From the NCBI RefSeq assembly GCF_000732615.1, contig NZ_JPGL01000018.1:1-64000 (forward strand): 64,000 nucleotides of DNA. Direction: 5' to 3'. Below are positions 47,647-56,337 of this stretch, in pieces. Source of the DNA: Burkholderia paludis (GTDB lineage Bacteria > Pseudomonadota > Gammaproteobacteria > Burkholderiales > Burkholderiaceae). The translations under genes were made by a program, and so were the position numbers. Under the pieces are notes generated by a model, which did no database searches, was not told the origin of the DNA, and saw only the letters and a program-made list of their open reading frames with translations. Each line of letters begins with the position of its first letter. Position 1 is the stretch's first letter.

Positions 47647-48642
47647 ATGCATCGATACGGGACGGGAAGAACGGCGCACGCACGACGCGAACGCGGCATC
47701 GCGATCGTGACGGTGCTGCTCGTCGTCGCGCTGGCGGCCACGCTTGCCGCCAGCGTGCTGTGGCGCCAGCAGGTCGCGACCCGCGACGTCGAGAATCAGC
47801 GGCTCGCGACTCAGACGATGTGGATCGAGCGCGCCGCGGTCGAGTGGGCACGCTCGACGCTGCGTGCGCAAAGCGCAACGTCGAACGTCACGTTCGTCGG
47901 GCAGCCGTGGTCGGCACCGGTCGCCGACGTGCGGCTCGCGGACCTGCTGCCGTCCGACGCGATCGCGGTCAACGCCGAACTGTCGCGCGCGTGGATCTCG
48001 GGCAGTGTCGAGGACGCGCAGGCGCGCTTCAACCTGACGAACCTCGTGTCGCGCATCGCGCCCGGCAAGCCCTGGCAGTCCAGCGGCGAAGGCGTGCTGG
48101 CTTACCGGCGCCTGCTCGGCCAATTGTCGCTCGATCCCGCGCTCGCGCAATCGACGGCCGACTACATGCTGCGCTCGCTGCGCGACGCGAACGGCCCGGG
48201 CGGCTGGCCGCTGCAGCTCGTGTCCGTCGACGATCTCGCGCGCATTCCCGGCTACGACGCGCATGCGATCGAAGCGATCGCGCCATTCGTGACGATCCTG
48301 CCCGACCTGACCGTCGTCAACGCGAACACCGCGGCCGAACCCGTGCTCGTTGCCGCGATTCCGACGCTGTCGCCGAGCCAGGCCAGGCGGCTCGTGGACC
48401 GGCGCGCGACGGCCTATTTCGTCAGCACCGGCGACGTCGCCGAATACCTGCTGCCGGCGCAGGGCGGCAACCCGACGCTGCCTGACGGCTCGGCCATCGG
48501 CGTGAACAGCGGCTATTTCATCGTGCATTGCCGTGTGCATTCAGCGCGGATCAACACGCGTATCGACACGCTGATCGCGCGCTACGGCAGCGGCAATTTC
48601 GCGTGGACGTCGGTCATCTGGGTGCGACGGCTCACCAGTTGA
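47647..48642 (+). CDS. gspK: Type II secretion minor pseudopilin GspK
   Basis: A 331-residue GspK (HxcX-like), the large minor pseudopilin at the tip of the type II pseudopilus. After a basic leader comes the prepilin-peptidase site and hydrophobic stretch RERGIAIVTVLLVVALAATL, with no Glu5, which is typical of GspK. The GspK core has NAELSRAWISGSVEDAQARF, LARIPGYDAHAIEAIAPFVT and VNANTAAEPVLVAAIP. It is separated from the other gsp genes by the PhdA-like gene and the sigma/anti-sigma genes, on the opposite strand. Confidence 0.92.
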   Translation: MHRYGTGRTAHARRERGIAIVTVLLVVALAATLAASVLWRQQVATRDVENQRLATQTMWIERAAVEWARSTLRAQSATSNVTFVGQPWSAPVADVRLADLLPSDAIAVNAELSRAWISGSVEDAQARFNLTNLVSRIAPGKPWQSSGEGVLAYRRLLGQLSLDPALAQSTADYMLRSLRDANGPGGWPLQLVSVDDLARIPGYDAHAIEAIAPFVTILPDLTVVNANTAAEPVLVAAIPTLSPSQARRLVDRRATAYFVSTGDVAEYLLPAQGGNPTLPDGSAIGVNSGYFIVHCRVHSARINTRIDTLIARYGSGNFAWTSVIWVRRLTS

Positions 48643-48912
48643 AGCCGACGCACGGGTGGCCTCGATGCGTACACGGGCCGACGTACTTCATGCCGGAACG
48701 CCGCGTCGGATGAGCCCATCCGGCAAATGATCCCGAGTAGCCGGAGCGCCGATGAGCCGCGACGGGCGAGCGCCCCGTCCTGTCTCGCATGGTCGCGGTT
48801 TGGCTGCTATCCCGGTCCCGATGCGATCCCGATGCCGTCGCAACGGGATCCCGGCCGGCGCCTTGCTCGAAACACACCACTGTCGACAACCGCGAGTCGC
48901 CAAAACGGAACG

Positions 48913-50550
48913 CTAGACCCGCGACAATTCGCCCAACCCGACCGCACGCTCCCCCTGCGGCGTTACCGCCGCATCGAACGACAGCCGCGTGAAGCTCGTC
49001 TCGCGCACTTCGCCGAGCAGCCGGTTCCAGTCGTCGATCGACACGAGCAGCGCGATAGGCCGGTTGTACTTGGTCACCATCACGAGCGCCTCGCCCGCAT
49101 GCCGCAGCGCCTTCGACGGATTGCTGCTGAAGTCGCGCGTCGCCATCGCGATCGTGCGCAGGCTGAACACATTGGAAGCCGGATCGTCGCCGTCGTCGTG
49201 CATCAGGCGTTCGAGCGTCGCTGCACGCAGCAACGCCTGCGACTTCGCGGACAGCCGGTTGTCGCGGCGTCGACGCCGCTCGCTGCGCGGGTCGACGTGC
49301 ACGGCGAGCATCCGCACGATCTGGCCGAGCGTGGTCGCGGGCAACTGGTCGTATCGCTGCCACCAGTCCGGCGGCAGCGCGATCATCATGCCCGCATAGG
49401 TCGCCGCCACGCCGTCGGCGATCAGCGACGGCAAGCGGTCGACGTCGCGCGCATCGAGATCGAGCGCACCGCCGACGACGCGCGTCATCACGCTGAACGC
49501 GTTGTATGCAAATGCGGCGATCCCGCTCGCCAGCAGCGCCGCGCGGGCGGGCACGGCGCCGAACGACGCGCCGCCCGTGACGGACTCGAGCGCCAGCGGC
49601 AACGCGTCGCGCCAGCGCCGGCACGACAGCGCCACGACCTGCGGTGCGTCGAATCGCCCGGCCGGCAGATCGGTCAACAGCGTGACGATTTCGCCGGGGG
49701 AATCCGTGCGGTGCCATTCGATCCGCCGAAATACGCCCGACACGCCGCCTTCGCCGGCCATCCCGACGGATTGTTCGCGAATGCGTCCGTCGCCGAACGC
49801 ACCGCTCTCCTGCCAGGCACCAAGCGGCCGGCACGCGGCCGAGCGGCCGTATTCGCGCAACACGAACGCGCCGCCGCGGCGCGGCCAGCCGGAAAGGAGC
49901 GCGTCCGTATCGAAGCCCCCGTCGACAATCCACAGCTCGCCGGGCCGGACCGTTTCAAGCAACGCGCCGACGAATGCACGCTCGTTCGTTCGGCCACGCT
50001 CGCACGGCAGCAGGTCGACGATCATCCCGAGTTCCGGATCGTAGACCGGCAGGACGCGCGCACCGTCCGCCGCCGCATCGCGTGCGGGGTCGTCGCACGA
50101 GCGTCCGCAGTCGCACCCGCCGGCCTGTGGCGCGCAGGCCTCGCCGGTACCGTCCAGCACGCGCAACCGCATCCCGTCGACGGCACGCGTACCGTCGACC
50201 TTGCGCACCGATGCGACCGGCAGCAGCAGTTCGACGCTGTCCTTTGCCAGCGCGCGCCCCCAGCCGGAACGCCATCGGCTCATGCAATCGTGCAGTGCCG
50301 TCACCGCCGCGCCAAACCCCGGCGCGGCGGCCACGCCGGCATCCGGCGTCCGCTGCCGCGCGGCCATCGACGCGATCGCGTCGACGGCGAGGGTGAACAA
50401 CGTCTCGCGGATCGACTCGCCGTCGAGCGCGTCGCCGGCGTCCGCCGCGACGCCAATCCAATCGTCGTGCAACGCGCATTGCAACACGAGCCGCGCCATG
50501 ATCGTCATCGGACTCTGCTCGACAAAGCGTTCCACGATCGTGCGCATCAT
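48913..50550 (-). CDS. Degenerate IS4-type transposase fused to a Phd/YefM antitoxin domain (PhdA-like)
   Basis: A 545-residue fusion. Residues 1-360 follow the IS4 transposase plan: FVEQSPMTIMARLVLQCALH at the start, Asp133 in RVLDGTGEA, Asp210 in LWIVDGGFD, and the RRWRDALPLALESVTGGASF region. The YREK Tyr and Glu are replaced by Ser309 and Ala316, so transposition is probably lost. Residues about 465-515 (FSSNPSKALRHAGEALVMVT, RPIALLVSIDDWNRLL) are a Phd/YefM-type antitoxin domain. P. aeruginosa PA0691 (phdA), in the pdt locus, appears to be the counterpart. Confidence 0.82.
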   Translation of the reverse strand: MMRTIVERFVEQSPMTIMARLVLQCALHDDWIGVAADAGDALDGESIRETLFTLAVDAIASMAARQRTPDAGVAAAPGFGAAVTALHDCMSRWRSGWGRALAKDSVELLLPVASVRKVDGTRAVDGMRLRVLDGTGEACAPQAGGCDCGRSCDDPARDAAADGARVLPVYDPELGMIVDLLPCERGRTNERAFVGALLETVRPGELWIVDGGFDTDALLSGWPRRGGAFVLREYGRSAACRPLGAWQESGAFGDGRIREQSVGMAGEGGVSGVFRRIEWHRTDSPGEIVTLLTDLPAGRFDAPQVVALSCRRWRDALPLALESVTGGASFGAVPARAALLASGIAAFAYNAFSVMTRVVGGALDLDARDVDRLPSLIADGVAATYAGMMIALPPDWWQRYDQLPATTLGQIVRMLAVHVDPRSERRRRRDNRLSAKSQALLRAATLERLMHDDGDDPASNVFSLRTIAMATRDFSSNPSKALRHAGEALVMVTKYNRPIALLVSIDDWNRLLGEVRETSFTRLSFDAAVTPQGERAVGLGELSRV

Positions 50551-50732
50551 CGGATTACCCCACACTGTCTGGTTGATCGCACGCGCCGCTGCAACGGCAC
50601 GCGCACGCGTGCGGCGCGATACGCGCGCACTTGACGAGCCGCCCGCGACGCCGCAGCATCGTGGGCGACCGGACCCGCGCGGCGACGCGCCGCCGCGGCG
50701 GTCCGCCCGCAATCGATGCACGAGGCACCGGC

Positions 50733-51557
50733 ATGTACGTAGATCCCCGCGTGGCCCATGGCCGCGCCCGGTTCGACCTGAGCGGCTCCCCGCGGCTCGT
50801 CGCCGACGAACGCCGCTGGGAAATCAGCGACGTCGTCACGCGCGGCCTCGACGATTTCACGGGCGTGCGCAATCGCCGCAACCTGATGCGGCTGCTCGAA
50901 CGCCAGATCGCGCCGAAGCTCGCGCGCCTCGGGCTCGAGCCATATGTCGGCGCGCTCGGTCATGCCGAAGGGTTGTTCGTCAACTTCTCGACGATGAGCG
51001 CCGAGCACGGCCTGCGCGAATTCCAGCTGCAACTGACGGTGCCCGACCTCGTGCTGCGCAGCTTCGCGTCGAACGCGATCCGCCCGCACGCGGTCGCGCG
51101 CTGCATGCAGCGCAACGGCGTGATGTCGCTGGCGGAAATCGAACATGAAACCCGTATCGCCTTCGTCGCGGCGCGCGTGATGCGCTCGCTCGCCCTCGCG
51201 GAAGGCTGGCAGCAGATCGGCGTGCCGACACCGCACGGGCTGTTCGTCGGCATGCTGACCGATGCGCGGGACGTCGCGATGAACACCTATTTCCGGCCCG
51301 GCGACAACGACCGCCCGTCGCGCTGGAGCGGCTTCTCGGCCCTCTTCTCGACGATGCCGGACTGGCGCCCGGAACAGGTCCGGCACGGCGGCGATCTGCT
51401 GCAATGGATGGTCAACCATATCGTGGCCCTGCAAGAATCCGCACCGTTCGTCGAACGCTTTCCCTTTCTGCGCGAGCCGCTGCGCGATGCCGGCGATCCG
51501 CTCGACGCCGCCTGGAACGGCGCACGCGCCGGCCTGCAGCCGCAGTCGCCCGCCTGA
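50733..51557 (+). CDS. Hypothetical protein
   Basis: A 274-residue soluble protein with no signal peptide. It has a helix-rich middle (ERQIAPKLARLGLEPYVGAL, LVLRSFASNAIRPHAVARCM) and conserved-looking segments TPHGLFVGMLTD and WSGFSALFSTMPDWRP. I recognise no family. It is divergent from the PhdA-like gene with a 180-base shared upstream region and converges with the DUF4880 gene. The longer frame beginning at 50631 is basic and low-complexity, so the ATG at 50733 is preferred. Confidence 0.6.
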   Translation: MYVDPRVAHGRARFDLSGSPRLVADERRWEISDVVTRGLDDFTGVRNRRNLMRLLERQIAPKLARLGLEPYVGALGHAEGLFVNFSTMSAEHGLREFQLQLTVPDLVLRSFASNAIRPHAVARCMQRNGVMSLAEIEHETRIAFVAARVMRSLALAEGWQQIGVPTPHGLFVGMLTDARDVAMNTYFRPGDNDRPSRWSGFSALFSTMPDWRPEQVRHGGDLLQWMVNHIVALQESAPFVERFPFLREPLRDAGDPLDAAWNGARAGLQPQSPA

Positions 51558-51825
51558 ATCGTGAACCGGGCTGGCGCGACGCAACCGGCACCTCGTGGCC
51601 ACCCGCGAGCCAGCGCGGCCGGACGGCGATCCGGGAGCCGTCTCCGGCCCCCGTTCCCCGGTCTCCGCTTCACCGCCCTCTCTGCACGGCCCCTCTTCAC
51701 GGCCCCCTCGCTCTCTCATATACAAGGTCGAAGCAAACCCGCCTAACCCGCAGACTTTCTTGCGGCGCCCGGGCGCCGGCGCGGTTTTGCGCACCGCCCG
51801 GGTGCACGGCTTGCGCCGCGCCGCG

Positions 51826-52077
51826 TCAATGCGTGCGTGTCGGCCCGCCGGGCTCCTGACGGCCGACCGTCTCCAGCACGGCCCACATCCAGATCAGCTC
51901 GCGGACCGTGCGAGCATGCTCGTCGCTCTGCGCGCGCCAACGCGCAAAAACGTCGAGTTCCTGCTCCGTCGTGTCGCCGGCGCGTAACCACAGCAGCCAG
52001 CGCACGGCGCCCTCGCGGATCGAATCGGCGCGCGTATTCGCGTCGCCGGGATCCGTGTCCCGTTGCGATTCGTTCAT
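51826..52077 (-). CDS. Stand-alone DUF4880 (FecR N-terminal-like) protein
   Basis: An 83-residue protein with the DUF4880 domain found at the N-terminus of FecR-type anti-sigma factors. REGAVRWLLWLRAGDTTEQE parallels DEASAWLLRLRSGDASQAEA of the full FecR protein encoded upstream at 52336-53346, and FARWRAQSDEHARTV parallels its FERWCADRPQAAGLL. It has no membrane span and no periplasmic part. It could be a free sigma-binding anti-sigma module, or a truncated duplicate. It lies 258 bases after the FecR stop on the same strand. Confidence 0.68.
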   Translation of the reverse strand: MNESQRDTDPGDANTRADSIREGAVRWLLWLRAGDTTEQELDVFARWRAQSDEHARTVRELIWMWAVLETVGRQEPGGPTRTH

Positions 52078-52335
52078 GATCACGCCACCGCCCGAAGCTC
52101 CATCGACACACATCCCCCGCACCGCGCATCGCTGCGCGGCCGGGGCGCTTGCCACCCACGCCTCGGGTCCGACGACGTCACACCGGGCCGCCATGAAGGG
52201 CAGCCCGGCGTTTGCCGGCCCTCATTGATCAGGTCGTATCGAGCGGCCGTAACCCGCAGGGCGCGGACGGCCGGAAGCGCCGCGAACGCATCGCCGGCGG
52301 AGGGAAGACAGAGGAAATGAAACGGGGGAAGCCCG

Positions 52336-53346
52336 TCAGCTCAGCAGCACGATGTTGCCGGGCAGCCGCGTGATGTGCGCGCCGTACAGGCGGCCGACCA
52401 TGTCGATCACGTCGTCGAGCCGCGTGATCGGGAACTGCGCCTGCATCCGGTTCTCGCCGAGCGACGCGCTGCGCAGGATGACCTTGCCGCGCCGGTAGCG
52501 GTTGATCTCGTCGACGACCTGCGCGAGCGGCACGCCGTTGAACACCAGCATGCCGCGCCGCCACGCGCTGACCGCGCCCGGATCGATGCGCGCCACGGGC
52601 TGCACGCCGCGATCGTCGTAGACGACCTGATCGTCGGCCGCGAGCGTGCGCGCACCGCGCGGATGCGCAAGCGCAACCGTGCCGGACAGACAGGTCACGC
52701 AAACCTGCGACCCCGTGCGCCGCACGTTGAAGCGCGCGACTGTCGCCTGCATGCGGCCGCCGCCCGCCACCACGGTGACGGGCTGGATCGGCGTCGCGCG
52801 GCCGGCCGGCGGTGCGGCCGCGTCGATCTCCGCTTCGCCGGCGACCACTTCGACGCCGTGCGCGGCATCGCTCGCCGCCAGCACATCGAGACGCGTCTGC
52901 GTATTCAGCTCGACCGTCACGCGCGACGACAGCGCGACGCTGCGCTGCTCGCCGGTGCCCGTGTGGTAATCGGCCGCGAGATCGCCGAGCGACGGCCACA
53001 ACTGCATCGGCGGGCGCACTGCGAGCCACGATGCGCCCGCCGCGACCGCGAAGCCGATGAATGCGCGCCGCCCGGTGCGCATCGTGCGCTCGCGCTTGGC
53101 AACGTTTGCCCAGGCTGCGGCCGCGCGCTCCTCGTGCGCCAGTTCGGTCGCGGCCGTGCGCAGCGAACTCCAGGTATCGCGCAGCAGGCCGGCGGCCTGC
53201 GGACGATCGGCGCACCAGCGCTCGAACGCATCGGCTTCCGCCTGGCTCGCGTCTCCCGAGCGCAGACGCAGCAGCCACGCACTCGCTTCGTCGAGTTCGT
53301 CGTGGGCAGGTTCGGCCTGGGCTTTCGTCATCGTCCGGATGCTCAA
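52336..53346 (-). CDS. FecR-type anti-sigma factor (VreR-like)
   Basis: A 336-residue anti-sigma factor. The cytoplasmic DUF4880 domain (about 17-62) should bind the sigma factor encoded next door. A single membrane span (about 92-110, RRAFIGFAVAAGASWLAVRP) is followed by the periplasmic FecR domain (about 125-235) and a C-terminal domain (about 260-335) with VFNGVPLAQVVDEINRY. The start overlaps the sigma stop by 4 bases. It is expected to receive a signal from the STN protein encoded upstream, and is the counterpart of P. aeruginosa VreR by gene order. Confidence 0.88.
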   Translation of the reverse strand: MSIRTMTKAQAEPAHDELDEASAWLLRLRSGDASQAEADAFERWCADRPQAAGLLRDTWSSLRTAATELAHEERAAAAWANVAKRERTMRTGRRAFIGFAVAAGASWLAVRPPMQLWPSLGDLAADYHTGTGEQRSVALSSRVTVELNTQTRLDVLAASDAAHGVEVVAGEAEIDAAAPPAGRATPIQPVTVVAGGGRMQATVARFNVRRTGSQVCVTCLSGTVALAHPRGARTLAADDQVVYDDRGVQPVARIDPGAVSAWRRGMLVFNGVPLAQVVDEINRYRRGKVILRSASLGENRMQAQFPITRLDDVIDMVGRLYGAHITRLPGNIVLLS

Positions 53347-53891
53347 AATTTACGCGGGCCGCCTCGCGAACCCGTGTACGGATCACCGTCTTCCTGCATG
53401 CGCTGCAGGCAGTACTTCATTGCCGCGCTCAGCTCGCTTTCGACGAGCCGCAGCGAAATGCCGAAATGCTCGGCGATCTCGCGGTTCAGCAGGCCGTCCA
53501 CGCGGGCGGCCAGCAGGATCGCGCGGCGCCGCGGCGGCAAGCCGCGCAGCACGTCCTTCAATGTCTCGACCTTGCGGCGCGCCGCGACGATCCGCTCGGG
53601 ATCGGCCAGCTCGTCGGGCATTTCCAGCAACGTCTCGACATCGTCGTCGTGCAGATGCCGGCGTTCGCGGCGATGCTGGTCGATCGCGACATTGTTCGCC
53701 ATCCCGAGTATATAGGCGTCCGCGTTCGTCACCTGCGTCGAAACGTTCGCGTTCTCGAGACGCAGCCAGGTTTCGTGCAGCGCGTCGGCGGCGCCGTCCT
53801 TCGACCCCGTCACGCGTTCGAGGCGCCTGACCAGGTACGCATAGCGCGTCGCCAGCACCTTCCTGAGCCCGGTGCGGTTGCTGTCGCTCAT
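53343..53891 (-). CDS. ECF sigma factor, FecI/VreI type
   Basis: A 182-residue extracytoplasmic-function sigma factor. Region 2 (about residues 10-80) has YLVRRLERVTGSKDGAADAL, HETWLRLENANVS and AYILGMANNVAIDQHRRERR. Region 4 (about 115-168) has DVLRGLPPRRRAILLAARVD followed by IAEHFGISLRLVESELSAAM. It should direct transcription of surface-signal-dependent genes, plausibly the tps, gsp and pst-like genes here. Its stop overlaps the FecR start by 4 bases and its start is 6 bases after the STN-gene stop. Confidence 0.92.
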   Translation of the reverse strand: MSDSNRTGLRKVLATRYAYLVRRLERVTGSKDGAADALHETWLRLENANVSTQVTNADAYILGMANNVAIDQHRRERRHLHDDDVETLLEMPDELADPERIVAARRKVETLKDVLRGLPPRRRAILLAARVDGLLNREIAEHFGISLRLVESELSAAMKYCLQRMQEDGDPYTGSRGGPRKF

Positions 53892-53897
53892 CGCGGC

Positions 53898-54644
53898 CTA
53901 GCCCCGAACGGCCGGCTGCGGCGCCGGACAGCGGAAATGCACGCCGTTGCCGGCCGGACGCAGCAGGATCGTGACCGGCTGCGGCAGGTCCGCCGGCGGC
54001 GCGTCGTCCAGCTTCAATGCGCGCAGCGCGCGCATCACCGCCGCGTCGCGGGCGGCCGAACCGCTCGATGCCACCATGTTGACCGCCACCACCGCCCCCC
54101 TGTTGTCGATGCGCACCTGCGCGACGAGTCGATAGCTGCCCGGCACCGCTGCCGGCTGCGCACAGAGCGCATCGATCAGATGCGCCTGCAGCAGGCCCGC
54201 GAACGCGTGCCGCTCGCCGGAATCGCCGATCCCGTCGATCGGCAAGGCCGCATCCGCCGGCGTGTCGGCCGGCGCGGGCGCCTGCTCGGCGGCCGGCTGC
54301 GCGACGATGATCGCTTCGTCCGGACGCGAGAATTCCGCACGCAACCCCGTTCCGGCCAGCATCCGCTCGAGCGCGTCGCGCGGCGCGAAGTCGCCCTGCA
54401 CCGGCGCACTCGTGCGCCCGTCGAGCAGCGGCGCCGGCGCCAGCACGAGCAGCTCGGTGAGCCGCGCGAAATCCCGCAAGGTCTTCGCAAGCGGCTGCGC
54501 GGGCAAATCGAAACGCACCGTGCTGCCCGTCTGGCGGACGATGGAACCGGTCTCCTGCGCGTGTATGCCGTGCATGCACGGCACGACGAACGCCAGCCAC
54601 GCGACGAGCGCCAGGACACCGGTCGGCGCCCGTGAACGAGTCAT
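53898..54644 (-). CDS. STN-domain signalling protein without barrel (VreA-like)
   Basis: A 248-residue exported protein with a signal peptide ending near GIHAQ. The secretin/TonB short N-terminal (STN) domain covers about residues 40-95: RFDLPAQPLAKTLRDFARLT, LDGRTSAPVQGDFAPRDALERML and GLRAEF. A C-terminal segment (about 155-240) resembles a TonB tip (YRLVAQVRIDNRGAVVAVNM). There is no outer-membrane barrel. This matches P. aeruginosa VreA, a receptor-like signalling protein that lacks a barrel. It is the first gene of the vreA-vreI-vreR-like operon. Confidence 0.85.
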   Translation of the reverse strand: MTRSRAPTGVLALVAWLAFVVPCMHGIHAQETGSIVRQTGSTVRFDLPAQPLAKTLRDFARLTELLVLAPAPLLDGRTSAPVQGDFAPRDALERMLAGTGLRAEFSRPDEAIIVAQPAAEQAPAPADTPADAALPIDGIGDSGERHAFAGLLQAHLIDALCAQPAAVPGSYRLVAQVRIDNRGAVVAVNMVASSGSAARDAAVMRALRALKLDDAPPADLPQPVTILLRPAGNGVHFRCPAPQPAVRG

Positions 54645-54816
54645 GAATCCCTGGACGGAAGTGGAGTTGCACGTTGCCGGCGAAACGCGCACCCCCGTGA
54701 GCGGTTACGCGACAAACGAACGTCAGATTGTGAGCGGGCACTATGACAGTCAGGTGAAGCATGTCGCGACGCGATTCAATCCGGCGCTCCGCGCGCTCGC
54801 CGGCGTCGCATGCGGT

Positions 54817-55314
54817 TCATGGCCGGCGCACGACAAAGTTGCCGATGCCGGTGCCCACCACCGCCATCCGCACGTCGCCGGACCACAATGTGATCGTCAC
54901 CGGCACGTCGATGCTTTCGCTGCCGAGCACGATCTGCGACGGCGTTTCGCCGCCGCCGGTGTAACGCACCGACACGCCCGTCACCTCGCCGCCCCAGCGA
55001 CGCGCGCGATACAGGTCGTCCGTCATCGGCGCCCACGCACCGTTTTCCGTGCGCTGCACGAACCGATAGCCGCCGCCCACCGGCTGCCACGCGATCGGCA
55101 TCGAGCGCACCTGCGCTTCGTCGCCGGCCGATTCGAGCAGGTTCGCCAGCCGCTGCGCTTCCTCGGCGAGATCGGTGCGACGATTGCGCGACGGCGCGAG
55201 CGTCACGACCGCGACCAGCAGCCCGACGATCACGAGCACGACGAGCATCTCCAGCAGCGTGAAGCCGGATTGACGATATCGGCGCGATCGCCGCGGCGCG
55301 TTCGTGCGCTTCAT
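54817..55314 (-). CDS. gspH: Type II secretion minor pseudopilin GspH
   Basis: A 165-residue GspH (HxcU-like) pseudopilin. The prepilin-peptidase site and hydrophobic helix read QSGFTLLEMLVVLVIVGLLV, with the Glu at position +5. The body carries DEAQVRSMPIAWQPVGGGYR, typical of GspH. It follows gspG by 19 bases. The next gene downstream is the STN gene, where gspI and gspJ would be expected in a standard gsp operon. Confidence 0.9.
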   Translation of the reverse strand: MKRTNAPRRSRRYRQSGFTLLEMLVVLVIVGLLVAVVTLAPSRNRRTDLAEEAQRLANLLESAGDEAQVRSMPIAWQPVGGGYRFVQRTENGAWAPMTDDLYRARRWGGEVTGVSVRYTGGGETPSQIVLGSESIDVPVTITLWSGDVRMAVVGTGIGNFVVRRP

Positions 55315-55333
55315 GTGCGCGATGCACGTGCCC

Positions 55334-55816
55334 TTACTGCCACGAGCCGATGTCCGCATCGTTCCCCTCGCCGCCCGGCTTGCCGTCCGCGCCGTAGCTG
55401 AACACGTCGATCGCGCCGTGCGCGCCCGGGTTCAGGTATTGATATGCGTTGCCCCAGGGATCCTTCGGCAACCGCTCCAGATAGCCGCCGTCTTTCCAGT
55501 TGTTCGGCACCGGGTCGACGCTCGGCTTCTGGACCAGCGCAGTCAGCCCCTGCTCCTGCGACGGATAACGGCCGTTGTCGAGTCGATACAGGTTCAGCGA
55601 CTGCATCATCGTGCCGATGTCCTGCTTCGCCGCGATACGGCGCGCCTCGTCGGGCCGGCTCATGATCTTCGGCACGATCAGCGCCGCGAGAATCCCGAGG
55701 ATCGCGACCACCACCATGATCTCGATCAGCGTGAAGCCGCGTTGCGTGCGACGGCACGCATGTTCATGCGTGCTGCCGGTACGCAACGTTCCGACTTCTT
55801 CGTGGTGCGTCATCAT
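55334..55816 (-). CDS. gspG: Type II secretion major pseudopilin GspG
   Basis: A 160-residue GspG (HxcT-like), the main subunit of the type II pseudopilus. The prepilin site and helix read RGFTLIEIMVVVAILGILAA, with Glu at +5. The C-terminal part carries the calcium-site pattern KDPWGNAYQYLNPGAHGAID and FSYGADGKPGGEGNDADIGS. The start has AAGGGTG upstream. It is divergent from gspC, as in Burkholderia gsp clusters. Confidence 0.94.
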   Translation of the reverse strand: MMTHHEEVGTLRTGSTHEHACRRTQRGFTLIEIMVVVAILGILAALIVPKIMSRPDEARRIAAKQDIGTMMQSLNLYRLDNGRYPSQEQGLTALVQKPSVDPVPNNWKDGGYLERLPKDPWGNAYQYLNPGAHGAIDVFSYGADGKPGGEGNDADIGSWQ

Positions 55817-55877
55817 GCATTCACCCTTGCGTCAAAGAATGGAAACCGTTCCCTGCTCATCGAACCGATCCGTTGCC

Positions 55878-56324
55878 ATGAAACCGCTCGCCCTGCTTCG
55901 CACCGTTCCGTCACGCATCGATCCGTTGCCGCTCGTCGCAACGCTTGCAGCCGGCGCGGCGTTCGTCGTCGTATCGATATGGGCCGCACACGTGCTGAAC
56001 GCGCCCGATGCGCCGGCACCTGCCCGCCCCGCACCGCCCCCACCGGTCGACGTCACGGCCAGCGCGCAGCTGTTCGGCGCGAAACCCGACGACAGGCGCG
56101 ACACGATCCAGTTGCTCGGCGTGCTCGCGTTCGACGCGCGCCGTGCGGCCGCGATCGTCAGCGTCGGCGGCGAAACGGCGCGCGTCGTATCGCTCGGCGC
56201 GGCGATCGGCGAAGCCGCGAAGCTCGCCGAGGTTCGCGCACGCTCGATCGTCGTCGATCGCCACGGCACGCAACGCGAGGTCGCGCTGCCCGCCACGGAG
56301 AAAGCCAACGCGTTCGTGCGCTGA
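55878..56324 (+). CDS. gspC: Type II secretion inner-membrane protein GspC-like
   Basis: A 148-residue GspC (HxcP-like). A membrane span (about residues 18-40, PLVATLAAGAAFVVVSIWAA) is followed by a Pro-rich linker and the homology region (about 60-130, ASAQLFGAKP, TIQLLGVLAFDARRAAAIVS, VVSLGAAIGEAAKLAEV). It lacks the C-terminal PDZ domain of classical GspC. It would link the inner-membrane platform to a secretin. It lies between gspG and gspF on the opposite strand, an order shared with Burkholderia gsp operons. Confidence 0.85.
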   Translation: MKPLALLRTVPSRIDPLPLVATLAAGAAFVVVSIWAAHVLNAPDAPAPARPAPPPPVDVTASAQLFGAKPDDRRDTIQLLGVLAFDARRAAAIVSVGGETARVVSLGAAIGEAAKLAEVRARSIVVDRHGTQREVALPATEKANAFVR

Positions 56325-56337
56325 GCCGAGCCGCGCA

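Noticed and set aside
48913..50550. Active IS4 insertion sequence
   Set aside because: The YREK Tyr and Glu are substituted, I see no terminal inverted repeats or target duplication flanking it, and a fused antitoxin domain is present.
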